From Gp13-AA77 sp035946735 (GTDB taxonomy: Bacteria; Acidobacteriota; Terriglobia; UBA7540): a stretch of 64,000 bases of DNA. The notes beneath the pieces are model-generated. The model made no database searches. It saw only the letters and a program-made list of their open reading frames with translations, and was not told where the DNA came from. Made by a program: the position numbers and the translations under genes. The stretch is from the NCBI GenBank assembly GCA_035946735.1, contig DASYYZ010000006.1, positions 10,244 through 74,243 on the forward strand, in the 5' to 3' direction. This document shows, piece by piece, positions 53,817 through 62,719 of this stretch (position 1 is its first letter; each line of letters begins with the position of its first letter).

Positions 53817-54161
53817 TTGCTCGAGCAAATTGCCCTGCGATTTCTGATCGGCGGCTTGACGGTTTCAATCTTCTCCGTCATCGGCGACATGTTGAAGCCC
53901 AAGAGCTTTGCCGGACTGTTCGGCGCCGCGCCCTCCGTGGCGCTTGCCACTTTGGGCCTGACGGTCGCTGTGCAAGGCAAAGGGTACGCTGCGGTGGAAG
54001 CCCGCTCGATGGTTGCGGGCGCGGTGGGTTTCCTGGTATACGCAGCCTCAGCCAGTTGGCTGATGATGCGTTATAAGCTGCGCGCATTGCTGGCCACCGC
54101 GGTTGCGATCCCGGTGTGGTTTATGGTTGCCTTCGGTTTTTGGATGTTCGTCCTGCGGTAG
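53817..54161 (+). CDS. DUF3147 membrane protein
   Basis: 114 residues from TTG 53817, four membrane helices. LRFLIGGLTVSIFSVIGDM, LFGAAPSVALATLGLTVA and ARSMVAGAVGFLVY fit DUF3147, a small membrane protein family of unknown role. It is paired with a longer member six bases downstream. TTG is a weak start; no better one is in frame before it. Confidence 0.75.
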   Translation: MLEQIALRFLIGGLTVSIFSVIGDMLKPKSFAGLFGAAPSVALATLGLTVAVQGKGYAAVEARSMVAGAVGFLVYAASASWLMMRYKLRALLATAVAIPVWFMVAFGFWMFVLR

Positions 54162-54167
54162 GTCTGC

Positions 54168-54617
54168 ATGCAAATTGAGGTCAACCCGTCAGCACTCAAA
54201 AAGACCCGCTGGTACGAGTATGCAGTACGATTCCTGTTCGGCGGGCTCATCACGGCGGCCACGGGTCTTATTGCGGAGGCGTACGGCCCCAGCGTGGGCG
54301 GCCTCTTTCTGGCGTTTCCCGCGATACTTCCCGCCACAGTGACCTTGGTGGAGAAACACACAAGACAAACGAAGGAGCGCGCCGGAATGTCGGGCAAGGT
54401 GCGCGGCACAGATGCCGCCGCTCTGGATTCGGCCGGCGCGGCCCGAGGCAGCATCGGCTTGATTGCCTTCGCTTTGCTCACTTGGCGGCTTGTTCCCTCG
54501 CATGTTTCGGGGCTTGTGCTCGCCATTTCAGCCCTCGCCTGGCTGGCCGTTTCGATAGTAATCTGGAGGGCACGCTGGCTTCGACTCAGACTGGCCCCTG
54601 AGAAAAGAAGCCCTTGA
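54168..54617 (+). CDS. DUF3147 membrane protein, longer paralogue
   Basis: 149 residues. VRFLFGGLITAATGLIAEAYGP and VGGLFLAFPAILPATVTLVE resemble the preceding gene, showing tandem duplication and divergence. A polar loop of about 40 residues sits between the second and third helix. Six bases separate the two genes, so both are probably translated from one mRNA and may form one complex (inference). Confidence 0.75.
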   Translation: MQIEVNPSALKKTRWYEYAVRFLFGGLITAATGLIAEAYGPSVGGLFLAFPAILPATVTLVEKHTRQTKERAGMSGKVRGTDAAALDSAGAARGSIGLIAFALLTWRLVPSHVSGLVLAISALAWLAVSIVIWRARWLRLRLAPEKRSP

Positions 54618-54647
54618 ACAATTCACGTAAGACCGGCCGAAAGCCCC

Positions 54648-55409
54648 ATGAAACGCGCCTTCGACGACCTTTCCCTGGCCTACGCCGCCAGCGAACTGCG
54701 CAGGAGAAGCCCTGAGATCAGCGCGTTTGTGGATTGGATTCGTCCGCAACAAGGCGACCAGGCCCTCGACGTTGCCAGCGGACCGGCGACCATCGCGCGG
54801 GTACTGACGCCGCGGGTAAGCCGTGTCTTCGCAGTGGATTTGTCGCACGCCATGCTCAGCCAAGCAGGCTGTTTCGAAGCGCTGCCCGCCAACCTCTTCC
54901 TCACGTCGGGCGACGTAGAACGCCTTCCGTTCCAAGACGCTACGTTCGATCTTGTTACCTGTGCGTACGCATTCGCTAATTTTCGCGAGATTTCGGTCAT
55001 GCTGCGTGAATCCGCTCGCGTCGTGGTGCGATCAGGCCGCGTCGCGTTCATGGATGTCATCGCGCCCGAAGATCCCTCGCAGTGCGACAACCTGAACCGG
55101 ATTGAGTCGATGCGCAGCGATTTTTACACGCGCATCCGAACCTATTCGGAGTTTGTGGAGCTTTTCCGCGACGCGGGGCTTACGCTGGATATGGCGCAGC
55201 TTCATCCGGGCCGGCAGCGAATGACCGACTGGCTGCGGCTGTCTCCTGTCGCGACAGATCCCGAGCGATCCAAGGAGCTACAGCAAGCGCTGATCGACGT
55301 GGGTGACAAAGCCGGTTTGCGACCGCGCCCGGTGAGTAACGGCGAGGTGGAGATTTGCTATCAAACCGTGTGGTTCCTGCTGCGGCGGGAATTGTCCTGG
55401 GCGCGCTGA
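54648..55409 (+). CDS. SAM-dependent class I methyltransferase
   Basis: 253 residues. UbiE-like Rossmann fold: GDQALDVASGPATIARVL (motif I), VFAVDLSHAMLSQA, LTSGDVERLPFQDATFDLVT and a post-core RVAFMDVIAPED. The C-terminal third is helical. Substrate unknown; a quinone, lipid or small metabolite is possible. Follows the DUF3147 pair after 30 bases on the same strand. Confidence 0.85.
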   Translation: MKRAFDDLSLAYAASELRRRSPEISAFVDWIRPQQGDQALDVASGPATIARVLTPRVSRVFAVDLSHAMLSQAGCFEALPANLFLTSGDVERLPFQDATFDLVTCAYAFANFREISVMLRESARVVVRSGRVAFMDVIAPEDPSQCDNLNRIESMRSDFYTRIRTYSEFVELFRDAGLTLDMAQLHPGRQRMTDWLRLSPVATDPERSKELQQALIDVGDKAGLRPRPVSNGEVEICYQTVWFLLRRELSWAR

Positions 55410-55441
55410 GGATCGAGCGCCGCCCTTTCAGTCGTCAATCC

Positions 55442-56644
55442 TTAAGGCGCCGGACCGGCTGGGGCAGGCAGCTTCCCGGAGATACGCTCAGTCTGCTTGT
55501 CACGCGCCTCAACCTGTAACTTCTGTTGCTCGACGAATTCGGCTTGGGCGGCGGCGCGCTCTCCCAGCTTGAGATAAGCCTGCGCCAACTGGTAGTGAAA
55601 ATTAGCGCTGTCCGGCTGCAGAGTCACGGCGCGTTTGAGATAGACGACGGCCTGCGGTAACTTGCCTTCCAGCAGGTACGACCGGCCCAACCCCGCCATG
55701 GACGGCGTCAGCTTGGGATCGAGCGCGAGCGCCTTCTGGAAGAGCGGGGCAGCATGAACGGCGTCGCGTTGCTCGAGGTAGAGGCTCGCCCGGTCCTGGA
55801 AAGCCCAGGGCTCACCCGGGCTGATGCGCATCTCCTGCTCGTATTCCCCGGCAGCCTGATCGAGCGAGCCCAGGCGCCGATAAAGTATCCCGAGATCGTA
55901 ATGCTCGAAGGGAAGCTTCGGATCTCCTGCGATCGCCTTCTTGAGCTCGGTCTCCGCCTTGCCGTTGTCATAAAGGTCGAGGTAAGCCTTGCCAAGCAGC
56001 AGATGAAGGTGCGGGGTATCGCCGCCCGCGCGCACGAGCTGCTCAAATGTCTTCATGGACTCGTCGTTGCGCTTAAGCTGGCCGTAGGCTATGCCCATAA
56101 CGTAGAGGTAGTCGAGGTCAGTGCTCTCCTGGTCGCGAATCGGTTCGAGCGCCGCGACCGCGGGCCCGTACTCATTGAGCATGAAGTGAGACATGCCAAG
56201 CAGATAGTGCGCCTGCAAACTGTCCGGTTGGGCCGCAACCACCTGTTCGAAATAAGGCAGGGCGTGCTTGAAGTCCTGCTTGTGATAGTAAGCCAGGCCC
56301 AGGTTCAGATCAACCCCGATCATCCGGGGATCGAGCTTTCGGGCGGTTTCCAAAACCTTGATGGCCTCATCGGGCCTCCCGGTGCGCAGGTAGACGACGC
56401 CCAGATTGGTGTAGGCAGCGGCGGAGTTCGGGTCGAGCTTCAGAAAGTCTTTGAAGCCCCTCTCGGCGGCGGGGTAGTCCTTCGCGGCGAGCGCCTGCTG
56501 AGCACGAGTGAAGGCCGCGCGCAGATCCTGGTCTGAGAGCCGCGTTCGGCCCGGTGTTTGCGCTGCCATAAGAGCGGCGGTAAGCATCGGTAGGACGCCG
56601 AACACCATGCCGGCTCGTGGTTTATCGCAAATGCGGAGTCTCAT
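55442..56644 (-). CDS. Secreted TPR-repeat protein
   Basis: 400 residues. A likely signal peptide (GMVFGVLPMLTAALMAAQ) precedes about nine TPR units (for example YPAAERGFKDFLKLDPNSAAAY, GRPDEAIKVLETARKLDP, GKLPQAVVYLKRAVTLQPDS). A protein-protein scaffold in the periplasm is likely. It is downstream of the TonB receptor terminator on the same strand, so it has its own promoter. The protein at 62720 has a similar repeat build. Confidence 0.82.
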   Translation of the reverse strand: MRLRICDKPRAGMVFGVLPMLTAALMAAQTPGRTRLSDQDLRAAFTRAQQALAAKDYPAAERGFKDFLKLDPNSAAAYTNLGVVYLRTGRPDEAIKVLETARKLDPRMIGVDLNLGLAYYHKQDFKHALPYFEQVVAAQPDSLQAHYLLGMSHFMLNEYGPAVAALEPIRDQESTDLDYLYVMGIAYGQLKRNDESMKTFEQLVRAGGDTPHLHLLLGKAYLDLYDNGKAETELKKAIAGDPKLPFEHYDLGILYRRLGSLDQAAGEYEQEMRISPGEPWAFQDRASLYLEQRDAVHAAPLFQKALALDPKLTPSMAGLGRSYLLEGKLPQAVVYLKRAVTLQPDSANFHYQLAQAYLKLGERAAAQAEFVEQQKLQVEARDKQTERISGKLPAPAGPAP

Positions 56645-56751
56645 CCCTGTTCCTGATCATATACTGAAGTCCTTTCGCTCAAAGGGGTGGTCGTTGTTTA
56701 GGGTGCGGGTTTTGGAGTGCAGCAGCTTGCTGCCGCGCTCCAAGGCCACTC

Positions 56752-56800
56752 TAAAAAAATTGGCGCAGCAGGAGGATTCAAGCTGCCTCCCGCTGCGCCA
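56752..56800 (-). terminator. Rho-independent terminator of the TonB receptor gene
   Basis: On the minus strand a 15-bp stem (TGGCGCAGCGGGAGG with its complement, one G-U pair) and a 10-base loop are followed by ATTTTTTT. It lies 37 bases past the receptor stop. Confidence 0.88.
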
Positions 56801-56836
56801 GTGTTCAGATATCCAACCGGATTTGAGTGCAGCCGG

Positions 56837-59800
56837 CTAGAAAAGGAACTTCAGGCCGAGCTGCATTTCGCGCGGGTCCCAAGTTGAATTCACTTCACCG
56901 TTACCGATGTTGTTCTTGTCGTTGCAGAGCCCACCTAGAGGCGTCGCGCCACTGCAGCCATAACTGAACCCATTCCATTGAGGATGGTTAAAGCTGTTGA
57001 ACGTCTCCAACCGGAACTGAAGGGTGGAGTGCTCGCCACTGAACCAAGGCAGCTCGAAGTTCTTCTCGAGCGCAAGGTCAAAGTTGTTGCGTCCGGGGCC
57101 TGTGAGTTGAGCACGTCCCATGCAGCCGAACATACAGGCCTCGTTATTGGCATAAAGCTCGGACAGCGTGGGCATCGCAATCGTGCCGGGATTGAACCAC
57201 GTGGGTGTTGGCCCGTAGGTCGGATCGTTGTAAGTCCCCTTGTCGATCGCGACATGGCCTGGCGTGTCGCAGGTTGATTGCGTACCGATCCCGGTCTGCA
57301 TGCCGTTTTCATTACAGTTGAAGCTGACCGGCTGGCCCGTGAAGAAACTGGTAATACCGGTGATCTGCCAGCCACCCAATGCTTGCCGGGCGAACGCGTT
57401 GCTGGAGTTCTTGAAGAACGGCAGTTGGTAGATGTAGTTCAGTTCCAGCACCTGGGTCCGGTTGAAATCCGAGGTCCCGTACCAGCGATTCAATTGCTGG
57501 GCGGAAATCTCGTTATCCGAACTCGATTGGTAGGTACTGCTGGAAGTATCCAACGCATGCGACCAGGTGTAGGCCGCCTGCAGGGTCAGCCCCTTCGAGA
57601 AGGTGTGCCGGAAGCTGGCCTGCAGGGAGTTGTAATTGGAGTTGGCGGTGTTTTCCTTGATGTTGATGCTGGTGTAGCCGAGATAGTTCTCAAATAAAGT
57701 GGTGGGCACCGCCTCGTTAATCAGGATCGGCTGCACGTTGCAGACGCCCGCAGCGTTGCAAGAGCCATTAGCCCCGTTGGTGCCAAACGACTTTCCAGCC
57801 AACGCCGGTTGGATGCGGGTGGTGATGCCGATGGGAAGTTCGTTAAGGTTCAGTTGGCGTGCCAAGTCGCGGCCCTGGTTTCCAACGTAAGCGAGGCTCG
57901 CGATGTTGTTGGCGCCGAACTGGTGCTCTATGGAAAGGCTGTACTGCTGCACGCTGGGCCAGCCTTCACTGTAAGGAATGGCCGTGAAGCCGGCAGGAGC
58001 GGGAACCAGCAAGCCGCTGGGGGCAATCAGCGAATATCCGGCTGCCGCAGCCGTTGCTGAGTAAAGATTGTTTACGCCTACGCCCGGCGCGCTGGGCGGG
58101 TTGCCTTCTCCACCTTCGGTCTGGGCTTCGTTGCCGTTGCCCGACTCGAAGTAGAGACCGTAACCGCCACGGATCGAGGTCGTACCGTGACCCGTGGGAT
58201 CCCAGGCAAAACCGAATCGCGGGGCAATGTTACCGGCGGTGTTGCGAAGCTGGCAGCCATTGGGAACGCCGTTGTGGCCGCATTCCACCAAGCCATTCCC
58301 GTAATTCCCAGGCGTGGCGCCCGTCGCCGGGTAGACGAAATTGCCCGCAGCATCGAGCGGATCTTCGTTCGCCGCATTGTAGAGGTTGGGTTCGAAGCCC
58401 GAATCGATTGTGGGGTTCGAGACGTCATGGATGCGGGTGTAGATGTAATAGCGTACACCCAAGTTCAACGTGAGGTGTGGCGTCACTTTCCAGTCGTCCT
58501 GGATGTAGGGCTCCAAGTCAGTCATTTGCCAGTGGCCCTTGGCGTAGCCGCCCACCGCGACACCGTTAAAGATTTGGGTGCCCTCGGTGTAGTTTTGAAT
58601 TCGGCCCAGGAACGAGTCGGCGAGTGAGTTGGTGGTGCTAACCGGTCCTCCGCCGCCGTTCTCGAGTAAGCCCTGGGTGTCGGTACCGAACTGCTCGTTC
58701 TTGCGGTAATTCTCCAAGTAGAAGCCGAACTTGGTGGTGTGAGACCCGTGCACCCAGGCTACGTTGTCCTTCCAAGTAATGATCGGATTTGAGTTAAACC
58801 AGGGGTGATTGCCAGCATCCTCATTGGTGCAGAAGGAGAGGCCACCACACATTTCAAAGGAAGGAAGCAGCTGATTGCTGCTGTTGGCCGCGAACAGGTG
58901 CGGCATAACGAAGTTGCTCGGCCGGTTGATGTTGCCGTTCGTCAAGTTATCCGCGCCCTGATTGTAGAGAAGGATGTGGTCAGTAGTGTAGGCGGCCACA
59001 AACTCATTTTCCAGGGCGGGCGTGAAGGTGTGCGTCACGTGAAAAACTGCGCTCTCGCCTGGACCGCCGAAGGGTGTCTTGACGGTGTCGTAACTGGCCC
59101 AGGACCAGAGCGCGGGAACTGCGAGCGTGTTCCAGGTGTCCTGCGTGTAACGAAAGAACGCCTGAGTCTTATCGCTGATGTTCTGATCGATGCGAATCTG
59201 CTCTTGGCGCCAGTTCGTGGCGGCGCTCGAAGCCGTCGTCCAGCCGCCGGGGCCGCTGTTGGGGAGGGGCACAAGGGCATTGAGCAGATCAGTCGTGTTG
59301 GTGAAAGCTTGGGCATTGAAGCCGGGCATGGACTGAACGGTATCGTAGGTCACGCCGTTCAGCTTGGGTAAGTTGCATCCGCTGCCCACGGTGTTGGGAA
59401 GATAATTTGAAGACTTGGGATCGCACTGCGAGAAATCGCCGGTGCGTTCCAGCAGCGAAGGCACGCCGTTGCCGACCACTTGTCCTTGCCGATAGCGACG
59501 CCAATCCTGAGACCAGAAGAAAAAAGTCTTGGACTTGTCGGTATTGTAGTGACCCGGAATGTAGACGGGGCCGCCGATGGTGTATCCCCAGTCGTTCCAT
59601 TTGAGCGGAGTCTTAGGGGCGTTGCCGCCCGCGGGGTTCAGACTGTTGCGGTTGATGAACCAAGGATTAGCGTCGAACGTGTCGTTGCGGACGTATTCAA
59701 ACGCGTCGCCGTGAAAATCCTTGGTGCCTGATTTGGTGGCCATTTCGATGTTGGCTCCGGCGTGTTTGCCCATGTCAGCGCCGTAATTTGAGGTGGAGAT

Positions 59801-60460
59801 CTTGAATTCGGCGATGGTGTCGAGGTTCGGATAAGTATTGAAAGTGGAAGCCGAGCCCTCGTCCGTGTTGTTCCCGCCGTCGATCTCCCAGTTGTTATAC
59901 TGCTCGCGGTTCCCGTTGAAGGAGATGCTGTTGTTTCCGTAAACGCCCACGTCCTTCGTGTTGAGACCATTGTCGGCGACCGCGCCGGGAACCAGCGTGG
60001 CCAGCGTCACCCAGTTACGGCCATTGAGGTCCAGGTTCTGAATCTGCTGGTTACCGATCGTGGTCGCGACCGCGGCCGTTTCGGTCTGCACCTTGACAAC
60101 GCTGCCGGTGACGGTGACTTCCTGGGTCACTTGACCGACCGTCATTTGCAGGTCCACTCGCTGGGTTTGTCCCACTCCAAGCGTGATTCCGGAGCGCACC
60201 AGTTTCTGGAAGCCGGCAGCCTCCGAAGTAATGACGTAATCGCCGATGGGGATGGCCGATATCGCATAATAACCCGCCGAGTCACTCACGAGATTACGTG
60301 TGTACCCTTTGGACGGGTTCTCGACCGTCACTTTCGCGCCCGGGATAACAGCGCCGCTTTTGTCCATCACGGTGCCATTCATATTGGCCGTGTCTTGGGC
60401 AAAGGCGCTAATGCCGACGGTCAGCAGAAGCGTAGCAAGCAGAAGCACGATACGTTTCAT
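56837..60460 (-). CDS. Oar-like TonB-dependent outer-membrane receptor
   Basis: 1207 residues. Signal peptide (about 1-21), regulatory-like Ig domain (NMNGTVMDKSGAVIPGAKVT), plug domain with NLDLNGRNWVTLATLVPGAV and KSGTKDFHGDAFEYVRND, then a large barrel ending in GLKFLF. Same architecture as the receptor at 1708 but with longer loops. Probably takes up a complex carbohydrate. A GGAGGA site precedes ATG. The gene divergent to it encodes a malectin-type regulator, a possible carbohydrate-sensing partner. Confidence 0.92.
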   Translation of the reverse strand: MKRIVLLLATLLLTVGISAFAQDTANMNGTVMDKSGAVIPGAKVTVENPSKGYTRNLVSDSAGYYAISAIPIGDYVITSEAAGFQKLVRSGITLGVGQTQRVDLQMTVGQVTQEVTVTGSVVKVQTETAAVATTIGNQQIQNLDLNGRNWVTLATLVPGAVADNGLNTKDVGVYGNNSISFNGNREQYNNWEIDGGNNTDEGSASTFNTYPNLDTIAEFKISTSNYGADMGKHAGANIEMATKSGTKDFHGDAFEYVRNDTFDANPWFINRNSLNPAGGNAPKTPLKWNDWGYTIGGPVYIPGHYNTDKSKTFFFWSQDWRRYRQGQVVGNGVPSLLERTGDFSQCDPKSSNYLPNTVGSGCNLPKLNGVTYDTVQSMPGFNAQAFTNTTDLLNALVPLPNSGPGGWTTASSAATNWRQEQIRIDQNISDKTQAFFRYTQDTWNTLAVPALWSWASYDTVKTPFGGPGESAVFHVTHTFTPALENEFVAAYTTDHILLYNQGADNLTNGNINRPSNFVMPHLFAANSSNQLLPSFEMCGGLSFCTNEDAGNHPWFNSNPIITWKDNVAWVHGSHTTKFGFYLENYRKNEQFGTDTQGLLENGGGGPVSTTNSLADSFLGRIQNYTEGTQIFNGVAVGGYAKGHWQMTDLEPYIQDDWKVTPHLTLNLGVRYYIYTRIHDVSNPTIDSGFEPNLYNAANEDPLDAAGNFVYPATGATPGNYGNGLVECGHNGVPNGCQLRNTAGNIAPRFGFAWDPTGHGTTSIRGGYGLYFESGNGNEAQTEGGEGNPPSAPGVGVNNLYSATAAAAGYSLIAPSGLLVPAPAGFTAIPYSEGWPSVQQYSLSIEHQFGANNIASLAYVGNQGRDLARQLNLNELPIGITTRIQPALAGKSFGTNGANGSCNAAGVCNVQPILINEAVPTTLFENYLGYTSINIKENTANSNYNSLQASFRHTFSKGLTLQAAYTWSHALDTSSSTYQSSSDNEISAQQLNRWYGTSDFNRTQVLELNYIYQLPFFKNSSNAFARQALGGWQITGITSFFTGQPVSFNCNENGMQTGIGTQSTCDTPGHVAIDKGTYNDPTYGPTPTWFNPGTIAMPTLSELYANNEACMFGCMGRAQLTGPGRNNFDLALEKNFELPWFSGEHSTLQFRLETFNSFNHPQWNGFSYGCSGATPLGGLCNDKNNIGNGEVNSTWDPREMQLGLKFLF

Positions 60461-61033
60461 GAAAGTCCTCCGACTTTGGGATATCCGACGCAGTCAAGCT
60501 CAAGCAACAACGCGAAAGACCTGGCGCATGGACAAACCTCGCGCAGGCGAAAGCGGCGTGTCCAGGCACCTGCTGTTTGCGGTGCAAGAAGCGACGAGGG
60601 ACGATTCGTAGGTGTCGCCGGAGTGCATTGGGTCAGATCCGGTCCGCCAGTACGAAGTTACTTGGCACCCCAAACGTCGAGTGGCTCCATAGCGGCCACC
60701 CGCCGCCCTCTGCCAGCGTAATTTCAGCTTTAGTATTCCTGACCCGACGCAAAAATAAATCGAGGGCGACAACAAAACCCAGGCACCGCTAACTCTCGCA
60801 ATCGTTGACGGCGCTCTACAAACCGAGCAGGGCAATCTTATGCAGGGTCCTCCGGCTGCATACTCGGTTTGCGCCGCTTAATCTAATGGATTCAGATGAT
60901 GTAACGCAAGGTTAAGCCAGTTAACGCTGGTTGAGGTTCCAGTTACCCTGAGCAAATCTAATGCAATCAGCTATATAAGGATCAATGTAACCTAACGTTA
61001 CAACAGCTTGAATCGCCGTTACAGGTTCCATGC
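60461..61033. promoter_or_regulatory. Divergent promoter region with repeated GTTAC motifs
   Basis: About 600 bases between the TonB receptor and the malectin regulator. Near 60990-61062, GTAAC/GTTAC words recur several times (a GTAAC-CTAAC-GTTAC palindrome and two copies of GTTACAGG), a plausible operator cluster close to the regulator's own start. ORFs here are not supported. Confidence 0.35.
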
Positions 61034-61039
61034 TATACT
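61034..61039 (+). promoter_or_regulatory. Likely -10 box of the malectin regulator gene
   Basis: TATACT 22 bases before ATG 61062, leaving a leader of about 16 bases. It lies between two GTTACAGG copies, so a repressor bound there would block it. No good -35 hexamer at standard spacing. Confidence 0.35.
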
Positions 61040-61061
61040 CCGCGCATTGGTTACAGGCTTT

Positions 61062-62687
61062 ATGTTTTCTTCCATCGCCGTACAACAGGAAGAGAGATGT
61101 GAACTCGATGCGGTTTTGAGTTCCGGAATATTCTCCCGGGCCCCGCACCAGGCAAAGCTGCTCGCTTATGTCTGCGAGGAGTATTTCCGCGGCCGGGCGG
61201 ACCAAATCAAGGAGTACAACCTGGCCACGGATGTCTTGGGCAAGCCGGCCGGCTTCGACCAGAGCCGGGACGCCATTGTTCGAGTCGAATTTCACCGGCT
61301 CCGTCGGAGGTTAAAGGATTTCTACGAGTTGGATGGTTCCGCGCACCCGGTGCGGATCGTGATCCAGCCGGGCCAATACGTTCCCCAGTTTGTGAGACCG
61401 GGTGCTGCAACTCTCGCGGCCGGGTCTCCGGCTTCCCCCGTCGATCCGGGCCCGACGGCAGGCCCCGAGCCCCTTGTGGGCAGCGCCACAGCGGCGCTGG
61501 TCGCCGGCGCTCCTCGCTCCTCCGGCTTTCCGCGATCCGTTCCTGGCTTGATTGCGCTCGCTGCAATCCTGTTGCTGGCGGCAGCCGCTGTCGATCTGTT
61601 GAGGAAGCCGCGCATCGCTGGGAGCCAGACGGCGAGTCCGAGCGTGGCGGACGGCGGTGCTCCGGCTCCGGCCACCTTGACAGCCTCTGACGAAGTTCGG
61701 ATCCTGGCGGGCTACCGGAAGGATACCTACATCGATCGCGCCGGCAATGTCTGGCAGGGCGATCGGTATTTTACCGGCGGCACTGCCCTTGCCCAGCCGC
61801 GGCGGTTCATCGCTCGCACCGCCGATCCCACCATGTATCAGACGCTGCGCTCAGGGGAGTTCTCCTACGACATTCCGTTGAAACCGCGCACCTACGAGCT
61901 CCGGCTCTACTTTGCTGAGACGCACTACGGTCCTGATACGCTCTCGGGCGGAGGAGAGACCAGCAGGCTGTTCGACGTCCTCATGAACGGGCGCATGTTG
62001 CTGCACCTTTTCGACATCATCAAGGACGCTGGAGGGAACGACGTTGCGGACGTGCGCGTTTTTAAAGACGTAGAGCCTGCGGAAGACGGCAAGCTGCACC
62101 TCAAATTCGCACCCTTGATTGACGCCCCGGTGTTGAGTGCGCTGGAAGTGTTGCCCGCGCCGCGCGGTGAGATCAACCCCATTCGGATTGTTGCCCAGCA
62201 GAATTCCTACACCGATCATGCCGGCCACGTCTGGGCTCCGGACGGCTATGTTCGAGGCGGGCAGCCTGCTACTCACATTCACCGGACATCGGTCGCTGAA
62301 ACGGCGGATCCCGACCTCTACGTCGGCGAGCGCTTTGGAAACTTCGACTATGCCATACCGGTGGCGCCCGGAAAGTACACCCTCACCTTGCATTTCGCCG
62401 AGACCTATTGGGGCTTGGAGAACCAGCGTCCCGGAGCTGCGCTTCCAGACTATTCCGGTTCGCCGGAGGGCGGCATCGGGAGCCGGGCCTTTAACGTCTA
62501 TCTCAACGGCGCCACTTTGCTAAAGAACTTCGACATATTCAGGGATGCCGGCGGCCCCGGACGCGCCCTCGACAAAACATTCCACGGCCTCGAGCCTGAC
62601 GCTCAGGGCAAACTCATCGTCCGCTTCGTGCCCGTTACGGACTACGCCTGCGTCAACGCCATCGAAGTTCTCCCCGAGCGCGAGTAG
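61062..62687 (+). CDS. Membrane regulator with two malectin carbohydrate-binding domains
   Basis: 541 residues from ATG 61062 (the frame opens at 61008). Residues 10-110 resemble the DNA-binding-like N-domain seen in acidobacterial membrane regulators (APHQAKLLAYVCEEYFRG, DAIVRVEFHRLRRRLKDFYE, VRIVIQPGQYVPQF). A Pro-rich linker and one membrane helix (about 163-182) follow, then two malectin domains (about 210-360 and 372-541; YELRLYFAETHYG and YTLTLHFAETYWG). Malectin binds di-glucose-type sugars in eukaryotes. A sugar sensor wired through the membrane is the simplest reading. Divergent from a giant TonB receptor. Confidence 0.8.
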   Translation: MFSSIAVQQEERCELDAVLSSGIFSRAPHQAKLLAYVCEEYFRGRADQIKEYNLATDVLGKPAGFDQSRDAIVRVEFHRLRRRLKDFYELDGSAHPVRIVIQPGQYVPQFVRPGAATLAAGSPASPVDPGPTAGPEPLVGSATAALVAGAPRSSGFPRSVPGLIALAAILLLAAAAVDLLRKPRIAGSQTASPSVADGGAPAPATLTASDEVRILAGYRKDTYIDRAGNVWQGDRYFTGGTALAQPRRFIARTADPTMYQTLRSGEFSYDIPLKPRTYELRLYFAETHYGPDTLSGGGETSRLFDVLMNGRMLLHLFDIIKDAGGNDVADVRVFKDVEPAEDGKLHLKFAPLIDAPVLSALEVLPAPRGEINPIRIVAQQNSYTDHAGHVWAPDGYVRGGQPATHIHRTSVAETADPDLYVGERFGNFDYAIPVAPGKYTLTLHFAETYWGLENQRPGAALPDYSGSPEGGIGSRAFNVYLNGATLLKNFDIFRDAGGPGRALDKTFHGLEPDAQGKLIVRFVPVTDYACVNAIEVLPERE

Positions 62688-62719
62688 CCTTAACCCTCCT
62701 CCAGGTCCGCAGCGTCATT

